A stretch of DNA of 64,000 bases from Larix kaempferi (lineage: Eukaryota; Streptophyta; Pinopsida; Pinales; Pinaceae). Under the pieces are notes generated by a model. It saw nothing but the letters and a program-made list of their open reading frames with translations, was not told the DNA's origin and searched no databases. How positions within the stretch are numbered: the stretch's first letter is position 1; each line of letters begins with the position of its first letter. The stretch is taken from assembly GCA_027924585.1 (NCBI GenBank), contig BSBM01000307.1, positions 15,733,501-15,797,500 on the forward strand, read 5' to 3'. This document shows, piece after piece, positions 54,301 to 63,047 of this stretch. A program made the position numbers and the translations under genes.

Positions 54301-54775
54301 GGGAAGTCCTAGTATTATCAAGTTCGATACTACTGATGTCCAACCTCGCTTGTCTTACCACGTGGCTTTTCAAATCCAGGTGGTTTGCCTTAAGAGCTTC
54401 GTCAAACGTACTATGGTTGATGAAGGTGCTTCTGCGTCAGTAATGTCGTTGACTTGTTGGAAAGCTCTTGGCTCTCCTCCCCTACTCGCGTCTAAAACTA
54501 CACTCACTGCATTCGACGGTAGATCTTTTACGCCGCATGGAATTATCCCTTCCCTTGTTGTCTCCTTGGGAGGTAAGTCCATGCCTATTGAAGTCGAAGT
54601 GGTTGATGCACCAATCGACTACAACCTTTTACTGGGTCGGAACTGGATGTACGCTATGAAGGCTGTCGCGTCTACTGTATTTAGAGTGATTTGCTTTCCC
54701 CGTGAAGGCAAGATTGTGACGCCGATCAGCTGGATTATGTTGGCACTCCTTCCACAGCATCTACGGGATCAGTAG
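51389..54775 (+). CDS. Element E Gag-protease polyprotein
   Basis: At 1128 codons this is the only long intact frame in the window. Order: basic N-terminus with SPTLRRSRRLAG; acidic and Pro-rich region to about residue 160; His/Asn/Gly/Tyr-rich low-complexity region (about 180-480) with loose repeats of GGGNISYPHGHHNT type; Ty3 Gag core (about 498-670: LPLDIPKFEGKGGEDPGDHV, AAKWYVELPENTYRGF, LLSTFRQNKATHISDNVQEW); basic Asn/Arg linker; knuckle CKLCGEDHLTHLC (about 801); aspartic protease (MVDEGASASVMS at about 1009, DYNLLLGRNWMY at about 1075). The protease has DEG in place of DSG/DTG, as in Tat-type elements. The C-terminus after about residue 1110 is out of register from a frameshift near 54720. 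Confidence 0.92.
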   Translation: MCAFDLLFLIDSWPLRDVVSLSGENVARSPTLRRSRRLAGLKPALVIQRITRGRRRAPSESSDSYMTYIEDYMATHPDIGQDLSTPSGRVEHISDPQTPREDWGGDPPATQPGSIWPNPIDRDPFDPLNSDNYLYGMPDLPKEEEQDEPFVPSFPRDSRYRRPETHDDSGPMVNPTALSFGMPSHNTVEPSTMVGTHAGTSQSVSHTIPTGGTTLARGTTLSTHSHSMGTGPIPNHANVGTRPPPRNTQPSRNVVRNMTHHPPPSTHVATRQPRTTFAHDTVPPSHESGHLPHTFASTTTASNSNVGGGNISYPHGHHNTNPATGHTHIGPGNTSHAYGHHKTAQANPNIGGGNIPYHYGQYNTVPTMNSTYLPHTHGGNPYYNTVGAGHQYHPTPQYGAQNAHIPVYSQMGQARGGYPSYGHGQAYGPSGPQYQQFNPHGQAFGPSYNTVPFNQPFMGAYNQAFQPQLPFLARLNLPDLSKLMNDPMCHDPTWPPVPAKLPLDIPKFEGKGGEDPGDHVTTFHLWCSSNSLNHDSIRLRLFQCTLTGAAAKWYVELPENTYRGFNEIALVFLDHFQLPVCYHTGTELLSTFRQNKATHISDNVQEWRQRKRLVKANIPPKFLLEWFLKSLLPYIANDVSMSSIMTEEQAILKVQQLDLLYSQSGILYDIIPDAPRTRHEPTSVPGPHADGIVGSACTRPVDLVANQMQNLPLNQFAPGQVHTLSTSTPLFDVHNVQSTKPSGNQQPGGKKKGRNNRRGGNNGSNNNSNRNTPPKENANPPREGDNAGEDRKPKRKGKFPCKLCGEDHLTHLCPRIEEASKHLAQSPAVLKDPLPHHQNMASHAPTTGSSINETTTSSSNTSGYGCVNMVQSEVCVATHQRDYGAPQPNLGNEPPPPPDNSLHIEKPSIMPRIPKGVLKRSTHNPNARAAQNYSIVEDLGQTPCAMSALEVLQACPSQKHALLSALGVQDGGSPSIIKFDTTDVQPRLSYHVAFQIQVVCLKSFVKRTMVDEGASASVMSLTCWKALGSPPLLASKTTLTAFDGRSFTPHGIIPSLVVSLGGKSMPIEVEVVDAPIDYNLLLGRNWMYAMKAVASTVFRVICFPREGKIVTPISWIMLALLPQHLRDQ

Positions 54776-55817
54776 TCCCGCAAGTTTCTGATTCTCAGTC
54801 GGCAACTGGGAACATAGGTGTTGGAATGTACCCCTCGTTGATGGGAACTTTTAACCATTCTACACCTGTGAATTTTATTGGAACCATTTCTGATAGTGCG
54901 CCTCCTCCTTCGAATAGTATGCCATTCTGGACTTCCTATTGTGGTGATCCATGGATTTTGCCATCCGCGGATTCTATGTCTGGAGACATTGCGCATTTCG
55001 GGATGTCTATGCCTTTATCTGTAGCAGAGCTCACTTATGATCACATCCAACAAACCACTGCAGATCCGGATCTCTCTTCTTCCCAGACAGTTGAGGAAGA
55101 TCCCGTTACGCTACCAGTTTTGGCAGCCAACCTATCTTGTTCACATGATTGCCTCAATGGTACCTACCTTCAAATGGAGTTCTTTTTAAGGCCATGGGTG
55201 GTGATGACAAGCCGTGGGGGGATCTTTATCATAGATCTCATTCCCCTCCTCCCCTTGATCTTATTGAACAAGATGGGCCTATAATACAACCTGCCATCCA
55301 TTTGAATTTGGATCCATTCACCATCTCGTCCAGCCCTGATTTGACGTTTGAGTCTAATGAGTCTTTGAGCTCTCCTATAGATCCGCAAATCGGTGATCCT
55401 AATGAGTTCGATTCTACTTCTAGAATTTCCAACTCCTGTGATGATGAATTTGCCACTGCAGATTCCTTCACATCCTTCAGCTTTGCTCTTCATTTTGAAG
55501 ATGATCATTTTGATCCCTCAGGTATTGGTACTATGGCACCTTCAGTGGTTAGCTCTACCTGCGTTATGTCTGAGGTTAACAATAGTGAAGTTGAAAATGT
55601 TTCTACCGCAGTGACTTGTATCGGATTTTTCTTTACGTACGTTTTAGAAATAATCTTGGTACTTATGTTTCTTGGAGACAAGATTCTTAGCTGGACTTAT
55701 ACTTGTTTACTGGTCCTTTTCGACATTTGCTTCGACCATGGTAGGAATATTCGGAACCTTGTATATAGGTTTAGGCCTCCCCATTGTTATGATGCATTTG
55801 AACCTATTACTATCTGA
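54720..55817 (+). pseudogene. Element E post-protease continuation (frameshifted)
   Basis: In shifted frames the polyprotein goes on: DQLDYVGTPSTASTGSVVPQ, MYPSLMGTFNHSTPVNF, then a second shift near 55165 to AMGGDDKPWGDLYHRSHSPP, the linker block that precedes RT in Tat-type elements (usually KPWDDLHHRSYFLP). Instead of RT there is an acidic Ser/Asp-rich region and, at about residues 155-205 of the frame 55149-55817, a long hydrophobic stretch (VTCIGFFFTYVLEIILVLMF then WTYTCLLVLFDICF). The frame ends at 55815. Two one-base frameshifts separate it from the gag-protease frame. Confidence 0.7.
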
Positions 55818-57780
55818 ATTCGCAGACACCCCCTGAGTGTCCTTATCTTGCTCATGTTCCTTGCATTATGCATAGCTTTGTCCCATGCGCTTAGAACTAG
55901 TCTCGCATATCCCTGACACTCGTCTGCTCTCATTACAAGCATTCTTCCATATCTCCTTTGAGCTCGTTAAAAACAGTAAGGAGGTCACGAGTTTTACTTT
56001 TTCGGGCTCGTTAAACCTTTACGGAAAATATTTTTATAAAGTCTTTTTTAAGCCCTTGTTAGACTTTTTCAAAATCAAACAAGATTGCCGAGTATACTTG
56101 TCATTTCAGACTCGTTAAAGGATTTGAAGCGACATTCACTTAGGTATAAGTTTACCCCTTTTCCAGACCTTTGTGGATTAATTACGAAAAAGGTATACTC
56201 TAGTCATACGTGACTAGAAGATTCTTCTCTCATTGTTTTACACTTTTTCAGGTGAGGAGACTAACTTTACAAAAAAGGACTTCTCAGTTATATCGTGTTG
56301 TGATTGCATTGCATCATCCTGCTTGCCGCTTGAGCCTTGTTCCGGCTCCCGCTTTCTCAATTGTTAACCTGGTGCTTAAGCACTTTCCCTGTCGAGCCCT
56401 GCAGAGCTTATATATTTGCCCTTCACAATTTGATGACCATTTGACCCTAAGGGAACACACCCCCAAGTGTCCACATCTTGCACGCACTTCCTTGCATTGA
56501 GCATAGGTATGTTCCACTGCTTGGGATTAGTCTGCTAGCTATTTGACACTCGTTCCCTCACTTCTTGTACTATAAGCAATTTTATTTTTTTTCAAGCTTT
56601 TCCCAAAAATGAAAAAGACAAAAAAATCAAATATTCCAAAAAGCTGGACGGGATTATGGTCATTATTTCTTGTTGGCAATTGTTGTGTCGCCTTTGAACA
56701 GAGCATTCATTCCACTCCGTACATTATGAGTCGGGACTATAGTTAGGCCTTAGGAGCTGTACTTGTTTCTCAATTTTCTCCACCAATTGGTTAAGCTTCC
56801 AGTCATTATGGAGCCCTTTGTAATGCCTCCTGCATTGCACAATTTATGTCGAGTCTATGCTACCTGAGTCTATCCATCTGCTCATGCTCTTGTTCAAAGG
56901 AAGTCCTGAAACCAGTGTCGGCCACTCCTCAGATATCTTGACTATTGCATGTCGACCATCCTTATTGAGTCAATCCGTTTCACCTGAGATCTTCCAAATC
57001 TTTCAGCATTGCTGGTACCTTGTGCTGGTTGATGGGGGATGCCTTAATGCCCTCCTTCCAGCGAGTCTCGTTCCGTCGACCTCAACTCATTTATTCCGGG
57101 ACTTGAGGCTTAGAGTTAGATTGAGTACCTTGAGGCTTGCAGTCATTAGTGGCAGGTTCTCTCGCCATCGACAGTTTTGGGAATACATCAATGTCCCCTG
57201 ATTGATGGATTCATCCTAGTGTTCGACTTCAACCCATTTATTCACACTCTGATGATTGTGCTCTGTGCCTTGATGCCCATTTTCATTATCGGTGGGTCAT
57301 CTCGCGTCTGTTAACAGTATACATCAATGACCAGTAATCAGACGATGTCTCATCAAGTTCGACCCCAACTCCTTTATTCACTTGATGGGATTTGCACCGT
57401 CGAAGACTTGTGTAGAAGACCCCAGGCGATTGTGGCATTCAGTATGCTACATATGACTTTGACTTTACATCTGAGATATCACCTCTCATATTTCAGCAGT
57501 TTGTACCTCCAGTTCACACCAGTTGTCTTCTTTTCAGCAGAAGACCATATCTTACTGTAGAGGGATCATGGCTATGATCACTTATGACATGTATCTACTT
57601 ATGTACTGCCTATTCATGGCCATTGTATCAAATTGTCGTACTATACCGACATGTATTCAGAGATTCTATTGTATTATGACGAGTGATCCGTTCTTTCCAC
57701 TTGTGTCTCCATCACTCCACTTTTGAGTTTTATAATGTATTTCGGCCATCGTAGCACATTTCAGTCTCTGACCTCACACA
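55818..57780 (+). other. Element E 3' non-coding region
   Basis: About 2 kb with no conserved coding block. Words such as AGACTCGTTAAAGG and ACTCGT recur at 55960-56120. Short frames here carry no domain. Confidence 0.6.
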
Positions 57781-57792
57781 TTAGGGGGCATC
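57781..57792 (+). promoter_or_regulatory. Element E polypurine tract
   Basis: TTAGGGGGCATC before the 3' LTR start TGTTATAC. Confidence 0.8.
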
Positions 57793-58731
57793 TGTTATAC
57801 AGAAATCTTCCACCCTGTGAGCATCAGCATTCTTTGGCTTGTAGGATCCATTTCAGTGACTCAGATCCATTTTCATCCTTCAGTAATACTAGTTTATCCT
57901 ATTTTTGTTCCTACCCGCATGTTGCATCACTATAGCATGCGTACCCGCGAGTTGCATCCCTATAGCCCGCGGGTATCAAGTAAATCGTAAAAACCACTAT
58001 TTTATTACTTTTTACTCCCAAAAAGCGGTCATTGGGTGACCTTTGGCTCTCCATCTACCCAAGTAACGTCTCGATGAGTCCTTTCACCTACCTTTGAGAG
58101 GACTATATATTGAGCACATATGGCTTATGGACGGGAGGAGGAAGAGAATAGTAAAGGCACTCTAGTGGATTTTTGCCCTACCTTGGGTCTGCACTCATTG
58201 ATCCTTGTAGTTGTGAACCAGTTATGTTCACCTTCCAAACTCCTTTCTAGTTTGAGTTTGCCATTCATGGAGGATTGAAGTGGTGGAGGCACAAGTGGGT
58301 TGATCTAGATCTTGGTTCAAATTGGTTGCCGGCAAGAGGTCGTATCACTTTGTACTTCTTCTTGTTCATTAATAGAAATACTCATGTTCTCGTCCATTCA
58401 TGGTGTGAATGTCATTTATTATACATTGGGTTGCATTTGCTTATGATATTATGGACCATTGTTATTGATGATGTTAATGTTATTTATATGTCACATGTAC
58501 TTGTTAGATATTTGTTGTCAAGACTAATTTGCAGATTACAAGTGCTTGGACGTGCACGGATTGAAAGCTCCAACGGGGATCTACATCAAACGTTGGATCG
58601 AGGTTGGTTACATTTCTCCATTGTTTTAACATTGTCGTTTATAATAGCATTGTTATGAGAATTGAGTAGATTTCTGATACTCATCTGTCTGTTGTGGTAT
58701 TCCCAAGCCATAGTGAGTTTTCTCCAATACA
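57793..58731 (+). repeat. Element E 3' LTR
   Basis: 939 bp, twin of 48889-49827. Keeps CCCGCGGG at 57967-57974 where the 5' twin has CCTGCAGG. Short frames within are shadows. Confidence 0.95.
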
Positions 58732-58736
58732 GGGGT

Positions 58737-58833
58737 GCAAACGGAATTAATAAAAAGATTAAAAATAAAATATTTATTGCCCCCAAGAAAAGTCGGCCCC
58801 ATAAGGGATTTTCTGGTTTCAGCACTTGTATAA
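58737..58833 (+). repeat. Element D 3' LTR, middle part
   Basis: GCAAACGGAATTAATAAAAA onward, matching the 5' LTR from 43913 to the TATA region near 44010. Confidence 0.9.
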
Positions 58834-59177
58834 ATACCAGCATAGATCCATCTTAAACCCGTACCTATCAAGCACCGAGAGGGATCCAATTTCTTGAGGT
58901 GTATTTCTTTTTTTTTAATTTAAACTCAAGAAATTTGATCTCTCTTGATTTATAGATCCTGGTTTAAGTTTTAAGTTTTTATTTTATAAACGAACATCTA
59001 TTTTTTAATTACTTTTCATAATATTTTAGCCGACATGAATTTTTTTAATTATTTTTTAATTAAAAAAATTACTTTTTACGTTTTATTAGATGTAACACTA
59101 CATGTAACGGTACATACACGTTAGAACATCTCCCCCATACTGGGTTGTAGAGCACCTCGTTTCACTCGGTGCAATGA
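58834..59177 (+). repeat. Fold-back repeat, copy 2, inserted in D's 3' LTR
   Basis: About 344 bp present here but not in D's 5' LTR, placed between the TATA box and the ATGAGG hairpin. Arm 58852-58898 (CTTAAACCCGTACCTATC... TTCTTGAG) pairs with arm 58924-58968 (CTCAAGAAATTTGATC... GGTTTAAG) around a T-rich loop of about 25 bases. About 260 bp match 27486-27755 in reverse orientation. No ORF. A TSD could not be defined, and the last 70 bp (59108-59177) are not shared. Confidence 0.75.
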
Positions 59178-59486
59178 GGTTAGTGCTCCTCATTTGTTCA
59201 TTCTCACACTTGAGAGTGGCAAATCACTTGGGAGAGGAGAATTTCGCATCACCTAAAGGAGGAGGCTGATTTCTAGGGTTTCTATTTGTGGAAAACGTTT
59301 CCACACTTTCTATTTTCTCATTTGTACTGTGATCTCAAAATTATCATCTCTCTACAAAGGTTGTTGGTTTTCTCCCTGTTCGGTTTCCCAGGGTAAACTT
59401 TGTGTTGTTGTTTTGTGCTTTGTCTTACTTCCAATGATCTTGGTAATGCATTTATGTTTTATGCTATGAATGTATGAAATTTAACA
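59178..59486 (+). repeat. Element D 3' LTR, right part
   Basis: ATGAGGTTAGTGCTCCTC to TTTAACA, matching 44015-44326. Confidence 0.92.
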
Positions 59487-60098
59487 AGAGGAAGACAGAG
59501 GAACTTCTATCTGGAGGATTGACAGAGTCACTAGGGAAAATCAAAGGAGGCCGTACAGACTTGCATGGTGGCCATACAAGTGCGTAGAGGCCGTACCGTG
59601 TGACACAGGGAGTCGATCATACAGCACACGCAGAGGGCCGTACAAGTGACGCAAGGCCGTACGGAGCTGTCTGTACGCTGACACAGAGCCATACACACTG
59701 ATGCAGGGCCGTACGAATCAGTCCATACAGTGACGCAGAGGGACGTACAGTGATGCAGGAGGGCCATATGATTTGGGGGTTTTCTCAGTAAGGTTCGATT
59801 GTATGATTTTCCCAGGATGGGTCAAAATTGATTTTCTGGATTGTATTATTCAATATCTTTCATAATAAAATATCTTCTCAGACTACTGCACCGGTTTTCC
59901 CATCTTGGGTTTTTTTGGGGGTTTATACCCAAAAATATTGGTGTCTCTATTGATGTGATTGATGTTATATTTATCTCAGTATTTATTTTTCCACTGAATT
60001 GTGAAGAAATCCATTTGTGGTTAAGAGTAATATTTGGGGTTTAATTAAAAATAAACTTGCATACTTTAACTCAAGATTGGGTTTTAAGGAAATTTACA
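59487..60098 (+). repeat. Element C 3' LTR, right part
   Basis: Resumes AGAGGAAGACAGAGG after D and runs to AATTTACA. It lacks the hAT-like insertion and so documents its empty target at about 59518. Confidence 0.93.
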
Positions 60099-60800
60099 AG
60101 CACCCTGGCCCTAGTACTCCAGGATCGACAGTTACCTGACAAAGTTAGGCTTCACCAGAAGTGAAGCAGATCAAAACTTTTATTATAAGGTTGATGATGG
60201 TCGTCCCTTGATCTTGGTACTTTGTGTTGATGATCTCTTTCTTACAAGGGATGAGAGTATGATTGCCAGGTGCAAGAGGGAGATGATCCGTGAATTTGAA
60301 ATGAGAGACCTGGGGGTTGATGCATTATTTCTTGGGCTTAGAGGTGTGGCAAGGGCCTGATGAGATCTTCCTTAAACAAGGAAAGTATACCATTGAGATC
60401 TTGCACAGATTTGGTATGATGGACTGTAAGTCCATGGCTACACCTATGGAAGCAAATCTGAAGAAGTTACTTGCTTCTTCTATATCTTCAAATTTAGTAG
60501 ATCCCACCATGTACCGTCAGTTGATTGGCTCCTTCTTGTACCTGGTTAATACCAGGCTAGATATTTGCTATGCAGTAAACACGTGGAGTCAGCACATGGT
60601 CGAGCCGAGACAAGTACATTGGGTAGCAGTTATGCATGTGCTGAGATATCTTCACGGTACTATTGGTTATGGATTGAGATATGCCTCAGAAAATGGAGTG
60701 AAGCTAGTAGGCTTCACAAATTCAGATTGGGCTTGTAGTGCAGTTGACAGAAGGATTACCTTTGGGTGTTGTTTTAGCTTGAAATTAGCAATGGTTTCTT
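60099..60800 (+). pseudogene. Element B RT, right fragment, and start of RNase H
   Basis: Continues the LKKALYGFK motif from 37300 with [41 protein letters not shown] (YVDD changed to CVDD), FLGLEVWQGPDEIFLKQGKY, YRQLIGSFLYLVNTRLDICY, VLRYLHGTIGYGLRYAS and TNSDWACSAVDRRITFGCCF. A frameshift near 60313 (GGGGTTGATG, one G too many) separates two frames. TGA at 60800. Confidence 0.9.
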
Positions 60801-61050
60801 GAATCAGCAAGAAACAGACTTCTGTGGCACTCAATACAGCGGAGGCAGAGTACATCACAGCCAGTGCAGCCAATAAGGAAGCGGTATGGCTTCGGAAGCT
60901 GCTTGCAAATTTGTATGGTCATGAGCTTGATGTGACAGTGATATTCTGTGACAGAAGGGAGCAGTGAAGCTCCAATATATCTCTACAAATGAGAGGATTA
61001 TAGATATCCTTACCAAGCCCTTGTCCAGAATAAAGGCTTGGAGTGGTGTC
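60801..61050 (+). pseudogene. Element B RNase H, C-terminal part
   Basis: KKQTSVALNTAEAEYITASA, AVWLRKLLANLYGHELDVTV, then a deletion removes the DNQSxxxL..NPVFHDRSKHI block, jumping to GAVKLQYISTNERIIDILTK. It cannot fold as an active RNase H. Confidence 0.85.
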
Positions 61051-61059
61051 GATTCCGTT

Positions 61060-62368
61060 CCTCGGGAAGGGAGATTGATGACCAATGTGGTTGTTGATGA
61101 GGCACAAGCCGAGACTTGCCCCTGACTCCTTGACTTGCACCTGACTCCTTTATGGAGTGTCCCTATGTGGGATGGTTCCTTTGTGGAGTGTGTCCCTGTG
61201 TAGGATGGCTCCTTTGTGGAACATTCTCTTGTGTGGAGAGTGCTCCTATGTGGAGTGTGGGCCCAAAGGGGTGAACTAGCTGCAGTTATCACCGCCTTCC
61301 AGTTGTAATGACTGGTAAATTGGAATAAGTGTCTTCCTGGGGAGTGTAGCCTCCTTTCAATTTGAGATCGATAAAGTGCTTGGAAGAAGTGTCTTCCCAG
61401 GGAGTGTAGCCTCCTTTCGATTTGAAATCGATAAAGTACTTGGAAGAAGTGTCTTCCTGGGGACTATATCCTCCTTTCGACTTGAGATCGATAATGTGTA
61501 TGAGGAAGTAATCCTCTGTGGTCTAGAATGACCAAGTTGATCAAGTAGATCAGATATCTTCTTTGAAAAGATGATATGGTCCCTTTGTGGGATGGTTTCT
61601 TTGTGGAATGTACACCTTTGTGGAGTGTGTCCTTTTGTGGGATGGTTCGTTTGTGGAATGTGCTCCCTTGTGGAGTGTGTCCCTTTGTGGGATGGTTCGT
61701 TTGTGGAATGTGCTCCCTTGTGGAGTGTGTCCCTTTGTGGGATGGTTCCTTTGTGGAACGTTCTCCTTTGTGGAGAGTACTCCTTTGCAGAGTGTATCCC
61801 TGTGTGGGAATGGAACTTCTTATGGTAACAAGATGTGTTCCAATGTGATGATCATACGTTCTCAGACGAGCTAATTGGATATGTTCCGATGTGATGATCA
61901 TACATGCTCAGACGAGATGATCGGATGTGTTCCGACGTGATGATACCTCTCTAGCTAAGAGGGAGGGTTGAGATGAGGCACATTGTATTGATACACATGA
62001 TCGACTCTCCGATGGACTGTGCAAAGTTGTTGAGCTGAGGCACAAGTTACTCCCCTATGGATAGGGCAGAGTCGTGGAGCTAGTGCATGTTCTCCGATGG
62101 ACTGGATTGAGCAGATGCACGAAGATTGATTTGTCGACACTTCTCGACGGACTGAGATTGCGTTGGAAGACCTTCCTTATGATATAGAGAGGTTAGAGAT
62201 CACCGTGATGTACACATGATATCCAGATGTGTTTCAGTATGATGATACTGATGATACCTCCCTGGCTAAGAGGGAGTGTTAGAGTAGTAGCTGCGTGAGG
62301 CATCACCTCATAGGTCGACCCAAGAAAGAATAAAATTAGAATACCGTGTCCGAAGAATACCTTCCTCA
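61060..62368 (+). repeat. Element B 3' spacer with three tandem arrays
   Basis: Arrays: 60-bp unit, three copies (about 61322-61500, with GTCTTCCTGGGGAGTGTAGC); 50-bp unit, about four copies (61576-61800, with TTTGTGGGATGGTTCGTTTG); 46-bp unit, about three copies (61818-61950, with TGTGATGATCATAC). PPT-like words follow RNase H (61065-61074), and occur again at 61957-61967 and 62268-62280. The plus-strand frames of 85-95 codons over the 50-bp array exist because 50 is not a multiple of three, so all frames stay open; they are not genes. Confidence 0.85.
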
Positions 62369-62379
62369 TTGAGAGGGAG
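62360..62379 (+). promoter_or_regulatory. Element B polypurine tract with hairpin
   Basis: CCTTCCTCATTGAGAGGGAG just before TGTTGGAAATAG. Confidence 0.8.
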
Positions 62380-63047
62380 TGTTGGAAATAGTGCAACTTC
62401 GGAAGTTATTCTTACTGTATTTCATCTTGTTACTGTACCTCCTATAGGATAAGATATCAATGTATTTGATCATGTAAAACCCTTGAAAGAATCATTGTAA
62501 ACCTTGGGGTGAAATCATACAAAGAAAAGATTTATTAAATGTAATTTTTGTATTCCCCCAAGACAAGTCAGCCCAGTGAGTAAACTGCCCTAAAACAGTG
62601 GGCAGTTTGCCCCAAACTGCTACACTCAGGTCGGCCCAGTTAGGGAAAGTTAAGTCGGCCCAGTTAGGGAAAGTTAGGTCGGCCCAGTAAGGGAAAAAGT
62701 CACCTTTTGATGTGTATAGATAGAGAGTTCAACCTCTCATTTGGCCATTCACTCAAGCAAGTCCGCACTAGTCAAGAGGTTCACTATTGCAGCTAGGAAA
62801 CTGATTTTTTGGGGTTCTCCACTATTGGAGAAGTTTCTCTCTTGTTTTTCTTGGGTTTGTGCTACTACTATTTGGATGTACATCGTTCTCTATTGGAAGG
62901 TCTGAGCTCAGGGGAGACAAATAACTTTGTCTATGGTTGGGAGATGATTGTTCTTATCATCATGGTTAAACAAGCTCCACACTCATTTTGTTTCTATGCT
63001 TTGCCATTCTTTTAGTGATCCTAGTTATGCTGATATAAACATTAACA
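62380..63047 (+). repeat. Element B 3' LTR (complete, 668 bp)
   Basis: TGTTGGAAATAG to ATTAACA. Contains GTCGGCCCAGTTAGGGAAAG repeated three times at 24 bp (62630-62700), a TATA-like TATAGATA (62715-62722) and hairpin GAGAG (62723-62727)/CTCTC (62734-62738). Confidence 0.93.

Larger units (their letters stand above)
48889..58731 (+). mobile_element. Ty3-type element E (gag-protease only), inserted in D's 3' LTR
   Basis: Innermost and youngest LTR element: both LTRs are 939 bp and differ at about 27 sites by eye. Exact TSD GGGGT at 48884-48888 and 58732-58736. Internal order: tRNA-Arg-type PBS, 1.5-kb leader, one long Gag-protease ORF plus a frameshifted continuation, 2 kb of non-coding sequence, PPT. 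No RT, RNase H or integrase is found in any frame. Protease style (VDEGASASVMS) and PBS point to the Tat/Ogre branch of Ty3. It is a TR-GAG-like non-autonomous element. Confidence 0.95.
43781..59486 (+). mobile_element. Copia element D, inserted in C's 3' LTR
   Basis: LTRs TGTTGGATTT to TTTAACA (546 bp). TSD AGAGT (43776-43780) and AGAGG (59487-59491), one mismatch; C's 5' LTR shows the empty site AGAGG. gag, protease, RT and RNase H are nearly continuous, but the integrase core is deleted. A tandem-repeat spacer precedes the PPT. The 3' LTR is broken by element E and by a fold-back repeat. Confidence 0.93.
37317..60098 (+). mobile_element. Copia element C, inserted in B's RT
   Basis: LTRs of about 1009 bp once insertions are removed. 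TSD GGCAC (37312-37316) and AGCAC (60099-60103), one mismatch. C is the only Copia here with the complete order gag-PR-INT-RT-RH, then PPT directly at the LTR with no spacer. Its first dinucleotide has mutated from TG to TA. The 5' LTR holds a hAT-like insertion and the 3' LTR holds element D. The lengths 1996-987 and 402+607 bp agree at 1009. Confidence 0.93.
34885..63047 (+). mobile_element. Copia element B, inserted in A's 3' LTR
   Basis: LTRs TGTTGGAAA to ATTAACA. The TSD is GGTCC (34880-34884) and AGTCC (63048-63052), one mismatch. Internal order: PBS, gag, spacer, broken RT (37020-37316), [element C], rest of RT and RNase H (60099-61050), long tandem-repeat region, PPT, 3' LTR. Protease and integrase are missing. 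Without insertions it would be about 5.4 kb. Its 5' LTR lacks 304 bp that the 3' LTR has. The pre-RT spacer resembles that of R1 (2088-8194). Confidence 0.92.

Noticed and set aside
55149-55817. Envelope protein gene
   Set aside because: The hydrophobic segment is attached in frame to the Gag-protease linker, with no signal peptide, splice acceptor or Env motif; too weak to call.
61571-61874. Three overlapping 85-95 codon frames rich in Cys, Trp and Gly
   Set aside because: They are translations of one 50-bp tandem repeat in three frames. Because 50 is not a multiple of three, every frame stays open. There is no domain or start context.
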